Of a stretch of DNA of 64,000 bases, positions 1-9,290 are shown piece after piece; within the stretch, counting starts at the first letter, position 1; each line of letters opens with the position of its first letter. The position numbers and the translations under genes were made by a program. The notes beneath the pieces were generated by a model that ran no database searches, was not told the DNA's origin, and was given only the letters and a program-made list of their open reading frames with translations. Source of the stretch: Gammaproteobacteria bacterium UBA5109 (GTDB lineage Bacteria; Pseudomonadota; Gammaproteobacteria; Pseudomonadales; Pseudohongiellaceae); the NCBI GenBank assembly GCA_002414385.1, contig DHZH01000002.1:582811-646810 (forward strand), read 5' to 3'.

Positions 1-545
1 AGAATATGGTGTACCCTGAATTCAGGGGCAATATCTGTCTGTGCTGCTTCCGAGCGTAAATAATTGGCTATTTCCTGACGGGTGATGGTGATGCGTTGAT
101 TGATGGTGCCAGTCTGCAGATTATTGATCATCAAATCGCGACGGATTTGCTCGCGAAATTCCAGATACTGGCCATCCTGGTTAAGCACATTGCGAAACTG
201 TTCAAAGCTCATGTTGTTCTGCGCGGCAATCTGCGTGAGCGCCTGGTTAAGTCGGTTATCATCAATGCGGATACCGGAACGTTCGGCAAGCTGCAACTGC
301 AGGCTTTCAATGATTAACTGATCCAGTACTCCTTCCCTTAATTCGGCACGGGGCGGCAGGTTACGGCCACTATTGTTGGCGATAATCTGCTCAACCCGCG
401 CATCAAACTCACTTTGCAGGATGACATCTTCGTCGACCACGGCAATAACCCGGTCGCTGAGCTGGGCAGAGGCTGAAAGTGCAGAAACTGCAAATGTCAG
501 GCCGATTAAAAATTTAGGAAAGCTTTGCTTAATTATCTTCAACAT
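1..545 (-). CDS. surA: Periplasmic chaperone/peptidyl-prolyl isomerase SurA (partial, N-terminal 181 residues)
   Basis: SurA escorts unfolded outer-membrane proteins through the periplasm to the BAM complex. The visible part starts with a signal peptide (residues about 1-27, ending SASA before QLSDRVIAVV) and continues into the SurA N-terminal chaperone domain, with the typical opening RVIAVVDEDVILQSEF and a helical stretch ending near EFRVHHI. The parvulin domains lie beyond the window edge. The ATG at 545 overlaps the end of lptD by 17 bases in another frame, so the two are probably translationally coupled. The lptD-surA order is the common one in gammaproteobacteria. The family is clear; only the C-terminus is missing. 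Confidence 0.93.
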   Translation of the reverse strand, partial: MLKIIKQSFPKFLIGLTFAVSALSASAQLSDRVIAVVDEDVILQSEFDARVEQIIANNSGRNLPPRAELREGVLDQLIIESLQLQLAERSGIRIDDNRLNQALTQIAAQNNMSFEQFRNVLNQDGQYLEFREQIRRDLMINNLQTGTINQRITITRQEIANYLRSEAAQTDIAPEFRVHHI

Positions 546-2973
546 ATGTTTTATATCCGGAAATACTTTCGCCTATTAATGTATCTATACTGTTACCTAA
601 GATATTTCCAAGGCCTTTAAGTTCAAATTGTAGAAAAATTCCGTTGTTTTCCTGCAAGAATGTACCGGATAAATCAGTATTATCAAGCCACTGGCGAGCC
701 AGCAGACGTACATTCCAGCAGCAGGAGCTGTATTCCATACCTATTATGGACTCCAGTGTCCGGTCATTTTCATGGTCAACATTCCAGCGAGCGATAAGAC
801 TGAGGCTGTCCGTTAAGGGCCACAGGGCTGAAATATCGGTTTGCTGGATAGTTCCCGGAATATTTAGCGTATCGCGGTAGCGATAGCTGAAATTCAGAAT
901 CTGATTTATATCAGATTGGTAGCGGAATTGAAAACTGCCGCTTTGCAGATCATTGTTATCCGGATTCCACTCCTGATATGCGCCCAGACGCCAGTTTTCA
1001 TTGAACTGCCAGGAAAGTTCTCCCGCCAGCGCAGAACTTGATTGTTGCTCTACACTTGCCGGCAGCGGGTTCAGGCCGACCCGGCGGTCAGCAAAGTAGA
1101 ATATCTGCCCGAGACTGAAGCGGGCCTTTTCCTGGCCCTGCTGATTCAGGAAGCGGGAACTCAGTCCCAGCGTGAGCTGATTGGCATCCCCGACACGGTC
1201 ACGGCCGCTGAAGCGATCGTCGCGAAACAGCTGATTGAAACCCGAAGTCAGGTTTGCGGTATCAAACAGCGGGATATTCTGCTGATTTTCGTAATCCCTG
1301 TACAGGTAATACAGACGGGGTTCGAGCGTCTGGGTATAGGCCCCGCCCTGGAAATTCACCTCACGTTCAAAGACCAGGCCGGAATCCAGGCTGGCGCTGG
1401 CAACGCCACGCTCAGGCTGCTTTGCAGTGCCCAGTGCCTGATCCTGGAGATCATAGCGGGCATATTCATAGCCGATTTTCGGCATCAGGTACATTCCGGG
1501 TGTTTCCCAGCGCCAGGACAGGCTGGGTTCCAAGGCAAATCGCTGACCGCTAACCAGCGCGCCGTTATTAATCTGGGTTTGTGTCAAAGCGTTGGGGTCC
1601 AGATTGCGGTCGAAATAAACATATTCAGTGCCAAGCTGATAACGCCAGCCCGAGGCAAAGGAATCTGAAACATTCAGGCTGAGGCGCGGCAGGCTGGAGT
1701 AGGGTTTGCTAAGCGAGCTCAGCGCCGGATCAATTTGCTGATAGCTTTGCAGGGCCGCCTGGACTTGCCAGTTTTCCTGCCAGTAGGCGATTTCACCATT
1801 GCGATAGAGATGACTTCTTGTCGTGTCGGTCAGCCCGTCATTGCCAAAATCCTGAAAGTAATCAAAATCACTGACGGCAGAATAGTTGGCCCTGGCACTC
1901 CAGCTGGGGGCAAGCTGGGCATCGGCGAGGTATGAAATCTGCCAGCGTTTTGCCTGTGGTGGACTCTCACTACCGGGAATTCCCACACTGGCTGCATCAA
2001 ACTGCGCATCATCATGCAGATAGTTGAATTCAAGTGTATTGCTGGAGTCAGTCCCCAGATGCCTTCCTTCCAGGCCGAGCATCAGCCCGCGTTCTGTCAT
2101 CAGTCGCGGTGTAAGTGTGGCGTCATAATTCGGTGCCAGGTTGAAATAATAGGGCAGGGCAAAATCAAAACCACCTTCACGGGTGGAACCGATGCTTGGA
2201 TACAGCAAACCGCTGCTACGTTCATCGGTGATGGGAAAGCTGATATAGGGGGTGTAAAAAACCGGAATGTCCCTGATCCTCAGGGTAATATCACGACCAA
2301 CGCCGCGGCCACTTTCCTGATCAAGCGTAATTTGCTGACCAGCAAGCAGCCAGCTGTTATCGCCGGGTTCACAGACTGTATAGGTTCCCTGATTGATACT
2401 CAGCAGGTTATTGCTGTTGCGGTAGCTGAGGCTGTCTGCAGTTCCCCGAGCAGCAAGTTCATGCAGGACATAGGAAGTATTTTGCAGCTCGGCATCAGAA
2501 CTTTGCGTATTTATCACGGCACTCGTTGCGCCTATGCTCAGACCCGGCCGCAAAAGTCGGATATTGCCTTCAAGTTCGACAATACCGGCCAGTTGATCCA
2601 GAAAAGCCTGATCTCCCTGTAGCCAGGTATCACTGTATCGAATATCAATCCCGCCGCTGACCAGGGCCTGGTTCGTGCTGCCGTCAAACTCTCCGTCCTG
2701 TGCAGTAATGAGGATAGCACCATCAGCCGGTGCCGGAGGCAGTTGCGGATCCAGGTACAAACCGCAACAGGCTTCTGCAACCAGGGACTGAAGTTGTGGT
2801 TCAAGTGAGTCAAGGGGATGCCAGTTTTCGCTGGCGACATCTGGGGGGGCGGATTCAGGGTTCGGCTGTGCAAAAAGCAGTGCAGGGGACAGCAGCGCAA
2901 TTGTCAGCACATAAAGGAAAACAAAATGACTTGTTTTATAAGGAAAATCAGACCCCTTGTCGGTGCAGGTCAC
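529..2973 (-). CDS. lptD: LPS-assembly outer membrane protein LptD
   Basis: LptD is the beta-barrel that, with the lipoprotein LptE, inserts lipopolysaccharide into the outer leaflet. The protein has a hydrophobic signal segment, an OstA-like N-terminal domain (GAILITAQDGEFDG) and a long barrel. Cysteines fit the LptD disulfide pattern: a CC pair near residues 69-70, one Cys in GTYTVCEPGDNSW, and a second CC in YSSCCWNVRLLARQW near 751-752. The frame is open up to a TTG at 3033, but that leaves only 17 bases before divergent amgK and places about 40 residues ahead of the hydrophobic core. I therefore prefer the GTG at 2973 (814 aa), with a weak ribosome site; the start is uncertain. surA follows directly. 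Confidence 0.92.
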   Translation of the reverse strand: MTCTDKGSDFPYKTSHFVFLYVLTIALLSPALLFAQPNPESAPPDVASENWHPLDSLEPQLQSLVAEACCGLYLDPQLPPAPADGAILITAQDGEFDGSTNQALVSGGIDIRYSDTWLQGDQAFLDQLAGIVELEGNIRLLRPGLSIGATSAVINTQSSDAELQNTSYVLHELAARGTADSLSYRNSNNLLSINQGTYTVCEPGDNSWLLAGQQITLDQESGRGVGRDITLRIRDIPVFYTPYISFPITDERSSGLLYPSIGSTREGGFDFALPYYFNLAPNYDATLTPRLMTERGLMLGLEGRHLGTDSSNTLEFNYLHDDAQFDAASVGIPGSESPPQAKRWQISYLADAQLAPSWSARANYSAVSDFDYFQDFGNDGLTDTTRSHLYRNGEIAYWQENWQVQAALQSYQQIDPALSSLSKPYSSLPRLSLNVSDSFASGWRYQLGTEYVYFDRNLDPNALTQTQINNGALVSGQRFALEPSLSWRWETPGMYLMPKIGYEYARYDLQDQALGTAKQPERGVASASLDSGLVFEREVNFQGGAYTQTLEPRLYYLYRDYENQQNIPLFDTANLTSGFNQLFRDDRFSGRDRVGDANQLTLGLSSRFLNQQGQEKARFSLGQIFYFADRRVGLNPLPASVEQQSSSALAGELSWQFNENWRLGAYQEWNPDNNDLQSGSFQFRYQSDINQILNFSYRYRDTLNIPGTIQQTDISALWPLTDSLSLIARWNVDHENDRTLESIIGMEYSSCCWNVRLLARQWLDNTDLSGTFLQENNGIFLQFELKGLGNILGNSIDTLIGESISGYKTYVEDN

Positions 2974-3050
2974 TTCTAAAATCCGGGTTGTATAGGCATA
3001 ATGGATTGTAATAACTCTAATAAACCTAAACAAGGGAACACTGTTGAAGT

Positions 3051-4142
3051 ATGACTGTGAGCACGACTAAAGACAGCAAGCCTTGTCGTGCCACCGCATT
3101 ACAGGATTGGTTTGCAGAAATCCTGCCCGGGCTTCCCAGCACAGCTCCCCTTGAGCATTTCAGAATTAAACTGATTCAGGGGGATGCCAGTTTTCGACGT
3201 TATTTCAGGGCGCAGGCTGACGAAATTTCTTTTATTCTGGTTGATGCTCCAACCGAAAAAGAAGACAGCCGTCCTTTTCTCGAAGTTTCCAGGCTTTTCA
3301 GCAAAGCCGGCGTCATCGTGCCGCAGGTTTTCGCCGCAGACTTGCAGGCCGGTTTCTTGTGTCTTTCAGATCTGGGCGACACGCTCTTGTGGGAAAAACT
3401 AAACAAGGCAAAGCATGGCTCCGATGAGTTGTCACAGGCAGGTTCACTGTATCAACTGGCTTTTGAACAACTTCTAAACATTCAGAAAATCAGTGCAGAA
3501 AAAAATCTGCCGGCATTTTCAGAAAAGCTGATGCGCGAAGAAACAGACCTGTTCAGACACTGGTTTTGTGAAAAACTTCTTGGCCTGCAACTGGATAATG
3601 AAGACAGAAAAATTCTTGAACAGGCATTCGATGTTCTGATTTCAGCTGCACAGTCACAGCAACAGCTTTGTGTGCACCGTGATTACCATTCCCGGAATCT
3701 GCTTTATCAGGGCAGTGAAACGCTGGGTGTCATAGATTTTCAGGATGCGGTTGTCGGCCCGGCAAGCTATGACCTGGTTTCCCTGCTGAAAGACTGCTAC
3801 ATAGCCTGGCCAGAGGAAGTGATTAGATCCTGGGCGCTGGAGTATTTCAGGCAAGCCAGCCAGGCAGGTATTGTAAGCAGCAGTGAAGAACAGTTTTTGC
3901 GGGATTTTGATTTGATGGGAGCACAGCGCCATCTGAAAGCAAGCGGGATTTTTTCCAGACTCTGTTTACGCGACAGGAAAATCAGTTATCTTGGGGATAT
4001 TCCAAGAACTTTATCTTATCTTGTCCAACTGAAAGGAAAATATACTGAGCTTGATGAGTTTCTGGACTGGCTAGACAGTAAAGTGATGCAAGACCTGGAA
4101 GATAAGATTATTTCAGCAATCAGCATGGGAAATACCGTATGA
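3051..4142 (+). CDS. amgK: N-acetylmuramate/N-acetylglucosamine kinase AmgK
   Basis: AmgK phosphorylates MurNAc and GlcNAc at the anomeric position in the peptidoglycan recycling route that bypasses MurA and so evades fosfomycin. The 363-residue protein is an aminoglycoside-phosphotransferase-fold kinase. The catalytic loop HRDYHSRN is at residues 209-216, followed by the metal-binding segment GVIDFQDAVVGPASYDLVSLL. The next gene is murU, overlapping by ATGA (stop 4140-4142, start 4139), which is the diagnostic pairing. The position next to lptD matches the Pseudomonas arrangement. Nothing suggests true aminoglycoside resistance. Confidence 0.9.
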   Translation: MTVSTTKDSKPCRATALQDWFAEILPGLPSTAPLEHFRIKLIQGDASFRRYFRAQADEISFILVDAPTEKEDSRPFLEVSRLFSKAGVIVPQVFAADLQAGFLCLSDLGDTLLWEKLNKAKHGSDELSQAGSLYQLAFEQLLNIQKISAEKNLPAFSEKLMREETDLFRHWFCEKLLGLQLDNEDRKILEQAFDVLISAAQSQQQLCVHRDYHSRNLLYQGSETLGVIDFQDAVVGPASYDLVSLLKDCYIAWPEEVIRSWALEYFRQASQAGIVSSSEEQFLRDFDLMGAQRHLKASGIFSRLCLRDRKISYLGDIPRTLSYLVQLKGKYTELDEFLDWLDSKVMQDLEDKIISAISMGNTV

Positions 4143-4846
4143 AGGCCATGATTCTGGCGGCCGGAAAAGGTGAACGGATGCGGCCACTGACAGAATCGAC
4201 ACCCAAGCCCCTGCTGCAGGTCGGTGGTAAAGCACTGATTCAGTACCATATTGAAAGGCTGGTTGATTCCGGTTTTCAGGAAATCGTGATTAATCATGCC
4301 TGGCTCGGTGAACAGATTGAAGACTTCGTCAGGGACGGCAGACAATTTGGCGCAAGTGTGACCTACTCCGCCGAAGGTGAACCACTGGAAACAGCCGGCG
4401 GGATTATCAAGGCCTTGCCCTTGCTGGGTGATGATCCATTTGTAGTCGTGAATGGCGATATCTGGACGGATTATTCATTTTACGATCTGAAGGACTGTGC
4501 TGACATGCAGGATCTGATTCATCTGGTCATGGTTGATAATCCGCCTCAGCATCAGGCTGGGGATTACTGCCTGGGTCAAGACAGCAGGTTGGCTATGAAT
4601 GATTCAGCGTTCGAAGGGGATTCACTGACTTACAGCGGAATTTCAGTATTGCGCCCCGAACTGTTTAGGGGAATAAAAGTTCATAAACTGCCGCTTGTTC
4701 CCCTCTTCGATTCTGCAATTCAGCATGGAAAGGCAAGCGGAGAATATTATTCCGGAAGCTGGTTTGATATTGGGACTGTTGAACGATTGCAGGCACTGGA
4801 TGCCCATCTGACAAAGAGTGATCCGGGAGTTAGAGGCGATGACTGA
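4139..4846 (+). CDS. murU: N-acetylmuramate alpha-1-phosphate uridylyltransferase MurU
   Basis: MurU joins MurNAc-1-phosphate to UMP to give UDP-MurNAc, completing the recycling path begun by AmgK. It is a small nucleotidyltransferase (235 aa) with the signature LAAGKGERMRPLT at about residues 6-18, PKPLLQVGGKALI next, and the metal/nucleotide loop VVNGDIWTD near 103. C-terminal WFDIGTVERLQALD is typical of the family. The start overlaps the amgK stop in ATGA, indicating translational coupling. The 3' end overlaps the next gene by 8 bases. Confidence 0.9.
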   Translation: MKAMILAAGKGERMRPLTESTPKPLLQVGGKALIQYHIERLVDSGFQEIVINHAWLGEQIEDFVRDGRQFGASVTYSAEGEPLETAGGIIKALPLLGDDPFVVVNGDIWTDYSFYDLKDCADMQDLIHLVMVDNPPQHQAGDYCLGQDSRLAMNDSAFEGDSLTYSGISVLRPELFRGIKVHKLPLVPLFDSAIQHGKASGEYYSGSWFDIGTVERLQALDAHLTKSDPGVRGDD

Positions 4847-5699
4847 CAAGAAAAAACAAAATTCATTTAAACGCTTTCAGGAAATTGATCGTGAAAAACG
4901 CCGCAAACCCGGGCATTTATTTCGGGATGCTGCGGAAGACAGATTATATGCCCAGATAGAAGAGCCGCCTGATTTTGCCGAGCAGCAGATCAACTCGCCT
5001 GCTTACCGCCTGGCCTTTGATGATATCGATTACCTGCTGGCTGAAGAACAACGGCCTATTCGTCTGCAGTTAGAGCTGGCAAAGCCGGATCACATGATGA
5101 AAGTTCATGGCATCGAGCATACTGTGGTTATTTTCGGCAGTGCCCGTACACCCCAGGATAGCCCTTATTACAAAATGTCGCAGGATATGGCGACGCTGAT
5201 TTCGCAAAAATCAGGTTGCGATGCCTGTCCGGAATTATATGTGGTCACCGGTGGCGGACCGGGTATCATGGAGGCTGCCAATCGGGGCGCCAGTGAGGCT
5301 GGCTACGAATCAATCGGCCTGAATATCGTCCTGCCACATGAGCAGTATCCCAACTCCTATATCACCCCGGCATTGTGTTTTCGTTTTCACTATTTTGCCA
5401 TGCGCAAAATGCACTTTTTGTTGCGGGCCAGGGCAATTGTCGTTTTCCCGGGCGGTTTCGGCACCCTGGATGAATTGTTCGAAACCCTGACACTGGTACA
5501 GACCGGTAAAATTGAACCGCTTCCCATAGTGCTGTTTGGCAAGCAATACTGGCAGAGCCTGATCAATTTTGACTTGCTGCTGGAAGAGGGCATGATCAAT
5601 GAAGAAGACCTGAACTGTTTCAGCTATGTGGAAACAGTAGATGAAGCCTGGGAATTAATCAGGTCGTCAATGGCTGACGAGCAGGACAGTTCTGCCTAA
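4839..5699 (+). CDS. LOG-family (TIGR00730) nucleotide 5'-monophosphate nucleosidase-like protein
   Basis: This 286-residue protein has a Rossmann-like LOG domain in its C-terminal two thirds: VTGGGPGIMEAA from residue 136 and PGGFGTLDE at 204-212, the family's nucleotide-binding and catalytic motifs. LOG proteins cleave nucleoside monophosphates to ribose-5-phosphate and a free base, or act as cytokinin-activating phosphoribohydrolases; the physiological substrate here is unknown. The N-terminal 90 residues are charged and lie outside the core domain. An upstream in-frame start at 4818 exists, but ATG 4839 has a GGAG about ten bases ahead and is preferred. It overlaps murU by 8 bases, so it belongs to the amgK-murU transcript. 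Confidence 0.82.
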   Translation: MTDKKKQNSFKRFQEIDREKRRKPGHLFRDAAEDRLYAQIEEPPDFAEQQINSPAYRLAFDDIDYLLAEEQRPIRLQLELAKPDHMMKVHGIEHTVVIFGSARTPQDSPYYKMSQDMATLISQKSGCDACPELYVVTGGGPGIMEAANRGASEAGYESIGLNIVLPHEQYPNSYITPALCFRFHYFAMRKMHFLLRARAIVVFPGGFGTLDELFETLTLVQTGKIEPLPIVLFGKQYWQSLINFDLLLEEGMINEEDLNCFSYVETVDEAWELIRSSMADEQDSSA

Positions 5700-5711
5700 A
5701 CCTTGTACAAT
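5683..5711 (+). promoter_or_regulatory. Candidate sigma-70 promoter for rpe-trpEGC
   Basis: AGGACA (5683-5688, four of six matches to the -35 consensus) is separated by 17 bases from TACAAT (5706-5711, five of six to the -10). The site straddles the end of the LOG gene and lies 35 bases before the rpe ATG. I found no leader peptide rich in Trp codons in this short interval. Identification is by pattern only. Confidence 0.42.
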
Positions 5712-5746
5712 GCGGCCTCAAAATTTTTTCAGGCAGGTCACAGGTA

Positions 5747-6421
5747 ATGAGTAAACGCGATTTTTTGATTGCGCCCTCCATACTTTCAGCAGACTTTGCC
5801 CGCCTGGGTGAAGAGGTCGATGCTGTACTGACTGCCGGTGCTGATCTTGTCCACTTTGACGTGATGGATAACCATTATGTGCCAAACCTGACAATTGGCC
5901 CCATGGTGTGCAAAGCCTTAATTGACTATGGCATCAAGGCACCAGTTGATGTGCACCTGATGGTATCTCCGGTTGATAGCCTGATTAATGATTTTGCAGA
6001 AGCCGGCGCCAGCTACATTACCTTCCACCCGGAAGCCAGCAATCATATTGACCGTTCGCTAAGCCTGATTCGCTCACTTGGCTGCAAGGCCGGACTGGTA
6101 CTCAACCCCGCCACCCCGATTTCCTGTCTGGAATATGTCATGGATAAACTCGATATCATTCTGTTGATGTCAGTTAATCCCGGTTTTGGCGGACAAAAAT
6201 TTATTCCCTCCACGCTCGGGAAACTGGCCCAGGTCAGAAAGCTGATTGATGACAGTGGCTTTGATATCTGTCTGGAAGTAGACGGTGGCGTTGGGGTGAA
6301 TAATATTGCCGAGATTGCTGCCGCCGGGGCCGATATGTTTGTTGCCGGTTCGGCGATTTTTGGCAGTGATGATTATCAGGCCACGATTTCCAGGATGCGG
6401 GTGGAACTTGAAAGCTCATGA
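5747..6421 (+). CDS. rpe: Ribulose-phosphate 3-epimerase
   Basis: Rpe interconverts D-ribulose-5-phosphate and D-xylulose-5-phosphate in the pentose phosphate pathway. The 224-residue TIM barrel shows all family motifs: APSILSADFARLGEEV at the N-terminus, HFDVMDNHYVPNLTIGP (metal-binding His and catalytic Asp), VDVHLMV, HPEAS, VNPGFGGQKFIP and the phosphate-binding EVDGGV. Its stop overlaps the trpE start as ATGA. In Pseudomonas the phosphoglycolate phosphatase gene gph sits between rpe and trpE; here it is absent. Confidence 0.96.
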   Translation: MSKRDFLIAPSILSADFARLGEEVDAVLTAGADLVHFDVMDNHYVPNLTIGPMVCKALIDYGIKAPVDVHLMVSPVDSLINDFAEAGASYITFHPEASNHIDRSLSLIRSLGCKAGLVLNPATPISCLEYVMDKLDIILLMSVNPGFGGQKFIPSTLGKLAQVRKLIDDSGFDICLEVDGGVGVNNIAEIAAAGADMFVAGSAIFGSDDYQATISRMRVELESS

Positions 6422-7899
6422 ACATCGAGCAGTTCAACGAGCTTGCCGGGCAGGGCTATAACCGCATCCCCCTGACCCGTGAAGTGCTGGCCGACCTGGA
6501 AACGCCATTAAGTGTTTACCTGAAACTCGCCAATTCACCTTACAGCTATTTCCTGGAATCCGTTCAGGGCGGGGAAAAGTGGGGCCGTTATTCCATCATC
6601 GGTTTGCCCTGCAGTACGGTACTCAAAGTCAGCGGCAATAACTTCACGCTTGAGCGTGATGGCAAACAGATAGAAAGTTTTAACAGTAATGATCCCTTTG
6701 ATGATATCGCCGAATTTCAGTCAGCCTACCGGATTCCGGAGCTGGAAGGTTTGCCGCGCTTTAATGGCGGACTGGTCGGTTATTTTGGCTACGATACTAT
6801 ACGTTATGTAGAGCACAGGGTTGCCGACAGCACTCCGACCGATACAGTGGGAACCCCGGATATATTACTCATGGTATCCGAAGAAGTGATTGTGTTTGAT
6901 AACCTGCGTGGCACCATAACTTTACTGGTCTATGCTGATCCGGCTCAGGACAAGGCTTTTGAATCGGCCCAGAAACGTCTGGATGATCTCAGTTCGGAAT
7001 TACATCAGCCACTGGATCCGGCCCTGTTCAAACCGGTTCCCCAGGCCAGGGAGGTGGACGAAAGCAGTTTTGTCTCCAGTTTTGGCAAGCAGGCTTATGA
7101 GTCAGCAGTTGAAAAAATCAAGGATTACATCGTCGCCGGCGATGTCATGCAGGTGGTGCTGGCCCAGCGCATGAGTATTCCTTTTGACGGTGAAGCAATC
7201 AATGTCTATCGGGCATTACGCCAGCTGAACCCTTCGCCCTATATGGTGTATATGGATCTGGCGGATTTTCATATTGTCAGTGCCTCACCGGAAATACTGG
7301 CCCGCGTGGAAGATGGACATATTACTGTGCGTCCACTGGCTGGTACCCGACGACGCGGGCATACTGAAGAAGAAGACCTGGCACTGGAAAAAGACCTGCT
7401 GGCCGACGAAAAAGAAATTGCCGAACATCTTATGCTGATTGATCTGAGCCGCAATGATTCGGGTCGTGTCTCCCGTACAGGTTCAGTCAAGGTCACACGG
7501 CAAATGTTTGTCGAACGTTATTCACATGTCATGCATATCGCCTCCAATGTGGAAAGCGAGATAGCCGAAGATAAAACTGCGCTGGATGTGCTCAAGGCCA
7601 CCTTGCCGGTTGGTACACTCAGTGGCGCCCCCAAGGTCCGGGCCATGGAAATCATTGATGAATTTGAGCCGGTAAAGCGCGGTGTATACGGTGGTGCCAT
7701 GGGCTATCTTTCCTGGAATGGCAACATGGATATGGCCATAGCCATCCGTACCGCCGTCATAAAAGATGAAACACTTTATGTGGAAGCCGGCGCCGGTATC
7801 GTGGCCGATTCTGTGCCCGAGCTGGAATGGAAAGAAACCATGAACAAGGCCAGAGCCCTGTTTTCTGCCGTAAAGCTGGCTGAAGAGGGTATGCAGTAA
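6418..7899 (+). CDS. trpE: Anthranilate synthase component I
   Basis: TrpE converts chorismate and ammonia (from TrpG) to anthranilate, the first committed step of tryptophan synthesis. At 493 residues it is normal length. The N-terminal domain carries SYFLESVQGGEKWGRYS, the LLES-type element that binds feedback tryptophan. The chorismate-binding domain shows SASPEILAR, RPLAGTRRRG, LIDLSRNDSGR, LPVGTLSGAPKVRAMEII and the final EAGAGIVADSVPELEW. The start overlaps the rpe stop, and the stop shares one base with the trpG start (TAATG), so the three genes should be coupled. Confidence 0.96.
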   Translation: MNIEQFNELAGQGYNRIPLTREVLADLETPLSVYLKLANSPYSYFLESVQGGEKWGRYSIIGLPCSTVLKVSGNNFTLERDGKQIESFNSNDPFDDIAEFQSAYRIPELEGLPRFNGGLVGYFGYDTIRYVEHRVADSTPTDTVGTPDILLMVSEEVIVFDNLRGTITLLVYADPAQDKAFESAQKRLDDLSSELHQPLDPALFKPVPQAREVDESSFVSSFGKQAYESAVEKIKDYIVAGDVMQVVLAQRMSIPFDGEAINVYRALRQLNPSPYMVYMDLADFHIVSASPEILARVEDGHITVRPLAGTRRRGHTEEEDLALEKDLLADEKEIAEHLMLIDLSRNDSGRVSRTGSVKVTRQMFVERYSHVMHIASNVESEIAEDKTALDVLKATLPVGTLSGAPKVRAMEIIDEFEPVKRGVYGGAMGYLSWNGNMDMAIAIRTAVIKDETLYVEAGAGIVADSVPELEWKETMNKARALFSAVKLAEEGMQ

Positions 7900-8480
7900 T
7901 GTTGTTAATGATTGATAACTATGACTCCTTCACCTACAACCTGGTGCAATATCTGGGGGAGCTGGGCATGGAAGTCAGGGTGTATCGCAACGACGAAATT
8001 GCAGTGGCTGAACTGGACAGCTTATCACCCAGCCATATTGTTGTTTCGCCCGGACCCTGCACACCCAAGGAGGCCGGAATTTCGGTTGAAACAATAAAAC
8101 ATTTTGCCGGTAGAGTCCCGATACTGGGAGTCTGCCTTGGTCATCAGAGCATCGGTGAAGCCTTTGGTGGCAATACCATTCGGGCAAAGAAGGTGATGCA
8201 TGGCAAACTGTCGCCGATTTATCATAATGAACATGGAGTCTTTGGCGGCTTGCAGTCACCCTTTACAGCAACCCGTTATCATTCGCTGGTTATCGACAAG
8301 GACAGTCTTCCGGACTGTCTTGAAGTAACAGCCTGGACCCTGAACGACAAGGGCGAGCGAGAAGAAATCATGGGTGTACGACACAAGGAACTGGCCATAG
8401 AGGGCGTGCAGTTTCATCCCGAATCAATACTCAGCGAAAATGGTCATGCCCTGCTGAAAAATTTTCTGGCAGTACAATAA
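7899..8480 (+). CDS. trpG: Anthranilate synthase component II (glutamine amidotransferase)
   Basis: TrpG hydrolyses glutamine and passes ammonia to TrpE. The 193-residue class I amidotransferase has the oxyanion motif SPGPCTPKEAG, the nucleophile Cys79 in GVCLGHQSIGEAFGG, and His173/Glu175 in GVQFHPES, completing the triad. RYHSLV is also conserved. The sequence ends after the amidotransferase domain, so it is not a TrpG-TrpD fusion. It shares one base with the trpE stop. Confidence 0.95.
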   Translation: MLLMIDNYDSFTYNLVQYLGELGMEVRVYRNDEIAVAELDSLSPSHIVVSPGPCTPKEAGISVETIKHFAGRVPILGVCLGHQSIGEAFGGNTIRAKKVMHGKLSPIYHNEHGVFGGLQSPFTATRYHSLVIDKDSLPDCLEVTAWTLNDKGEREEIMGVRHKELAIEGVQFHPESILSENGHALLKNFLAVQ

Positions 8481-8484
8481 GACA

Positions 8485-9285
8485 TTGACTAAACCAACGA
8501 TTCTGAAAAAAATTCTGCAGCGCAAACAGGATGAAGTCCGTGAGCGTAAAGCAAACTGTTCTCTGCAGAAACTGGAAAATGCGATTAAATCACTCGATAA
8601 GCCGCGTGGGTTTTCTTCTGCCTTGCTGCAGCAGATTCAGCGTAAACGGCCTGCAGTCATAGCAGAAATAAAAAAAGCCTCGCCCAGTAAAGGCCTTATC
8701 CGGGAAGATTTTGATCCTGCCCAGATTGCCGGCGCCTATGCCGAAAATGGCGCAACCTGTTTGTCAGTACTGACAGATAAGGATTTTTTCCAGGGCGCGG
8801 ATGAATATTTACAGGAAGCCCGTACAGCCTGTTCACTGCCGGTGATTCGCAAGGATTTCATGATTGACACCTACCAGCTGGCTGAATCCAGAGCCATCGG
8901 AGCTGACTGCATCCTGCTGATCGTTGCCGCACTGGATCCGGCTCAGCTGCAGGAACTGGCGGCCTGTGCCGAAGATTATCAACTTGATGTGCTGATTGAA
9001 GTACATGATGAAGCGGAGCTGGAGCAGGCACTGGCATTGAATCCAAAACTGCTTGGTATCAATAACCGGGATCTGCACAGCTTCAATACCAGTCTGGAAA
9101 CGACCTATAGACTGTTAAAAAACATACCGGAAGATATCGGTGTGATCAGTGAAAGCGGCATTAACTCCAGGGATGATGTTGATGAAATGAAAGAGCATGG
9201 GGTCTATGGATTTCTGGTGGGTGAAACTTTCATGCGCGCCAGTGATCCCGGAAAAAAACTCAACGAAATGTTTTTCTATGGTTAA
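8485..9285 (+). CDS. trpC: Indole-3-glycerol-phosphate synthase
   Basis: TrpC closes the indole ring of carboxyphenylamino-deoxyribulose phosphate. The 266-residue barrel shows IAEIKKASPSKGLIREDFDP, PVIRKDFMID, IEVHDEAELE, GINNRDL and ISESGI, all catalytic or phosphate-binding strands of the family. The start is a TTG four bases after the trpG stop, giving MTKPTILKKILQRKQDEV, which aligns with the usual IGPS N-terminus; the ribosome site is weak, so coupling to trpG is likely. It is a stand-alone IGPS with no PRA isomerase (TrpF) domain. trpD, which normally sits between trpG and trpC, is missing. Confidence 0.95.
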   Translation: MTKPTILKKILQRKQDEVRERKANCSLQKLENAIKSLDKPRGFSSALLQQIQRKRPAVIAEIKKASPSKGLIREDFDPAQIAGAYAENGATCLSVLTDKDFFQGADEYLQEARTACSLPVIRKDFMIDTYQLAESRAIGADCILLIVAALDPAQLQELAACAEDYQLDVLIEVHDEAELEQALALNPKLLGINNRDLHSFNTSLETTYRLLKNIPEDIGVISESGINSRDDVDEMKEHGVYGFLVGETFMRASDPGKKLNEMFFYG

Positions 9286-9290
9286 CTATT

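Noticed and set aside
1042..1668. 208-residue plus-strand frame antisense to lptD
   Set aside because: The minus strand encodes a clear LptD barrel; the plus frame has no recognisable motif.
3051..4142. Aminoglycoside resistance kinase
   Set aside because: The kinase motif is shared, but overlap with murU and position next to lptD identify AmgK.
5700..5746. Trp attenuator ahead of the rpe-trp operon
   Set aside because: The gap is 47 bases, with no leader peptide or alternative hairpins; coupling runs through rpe.
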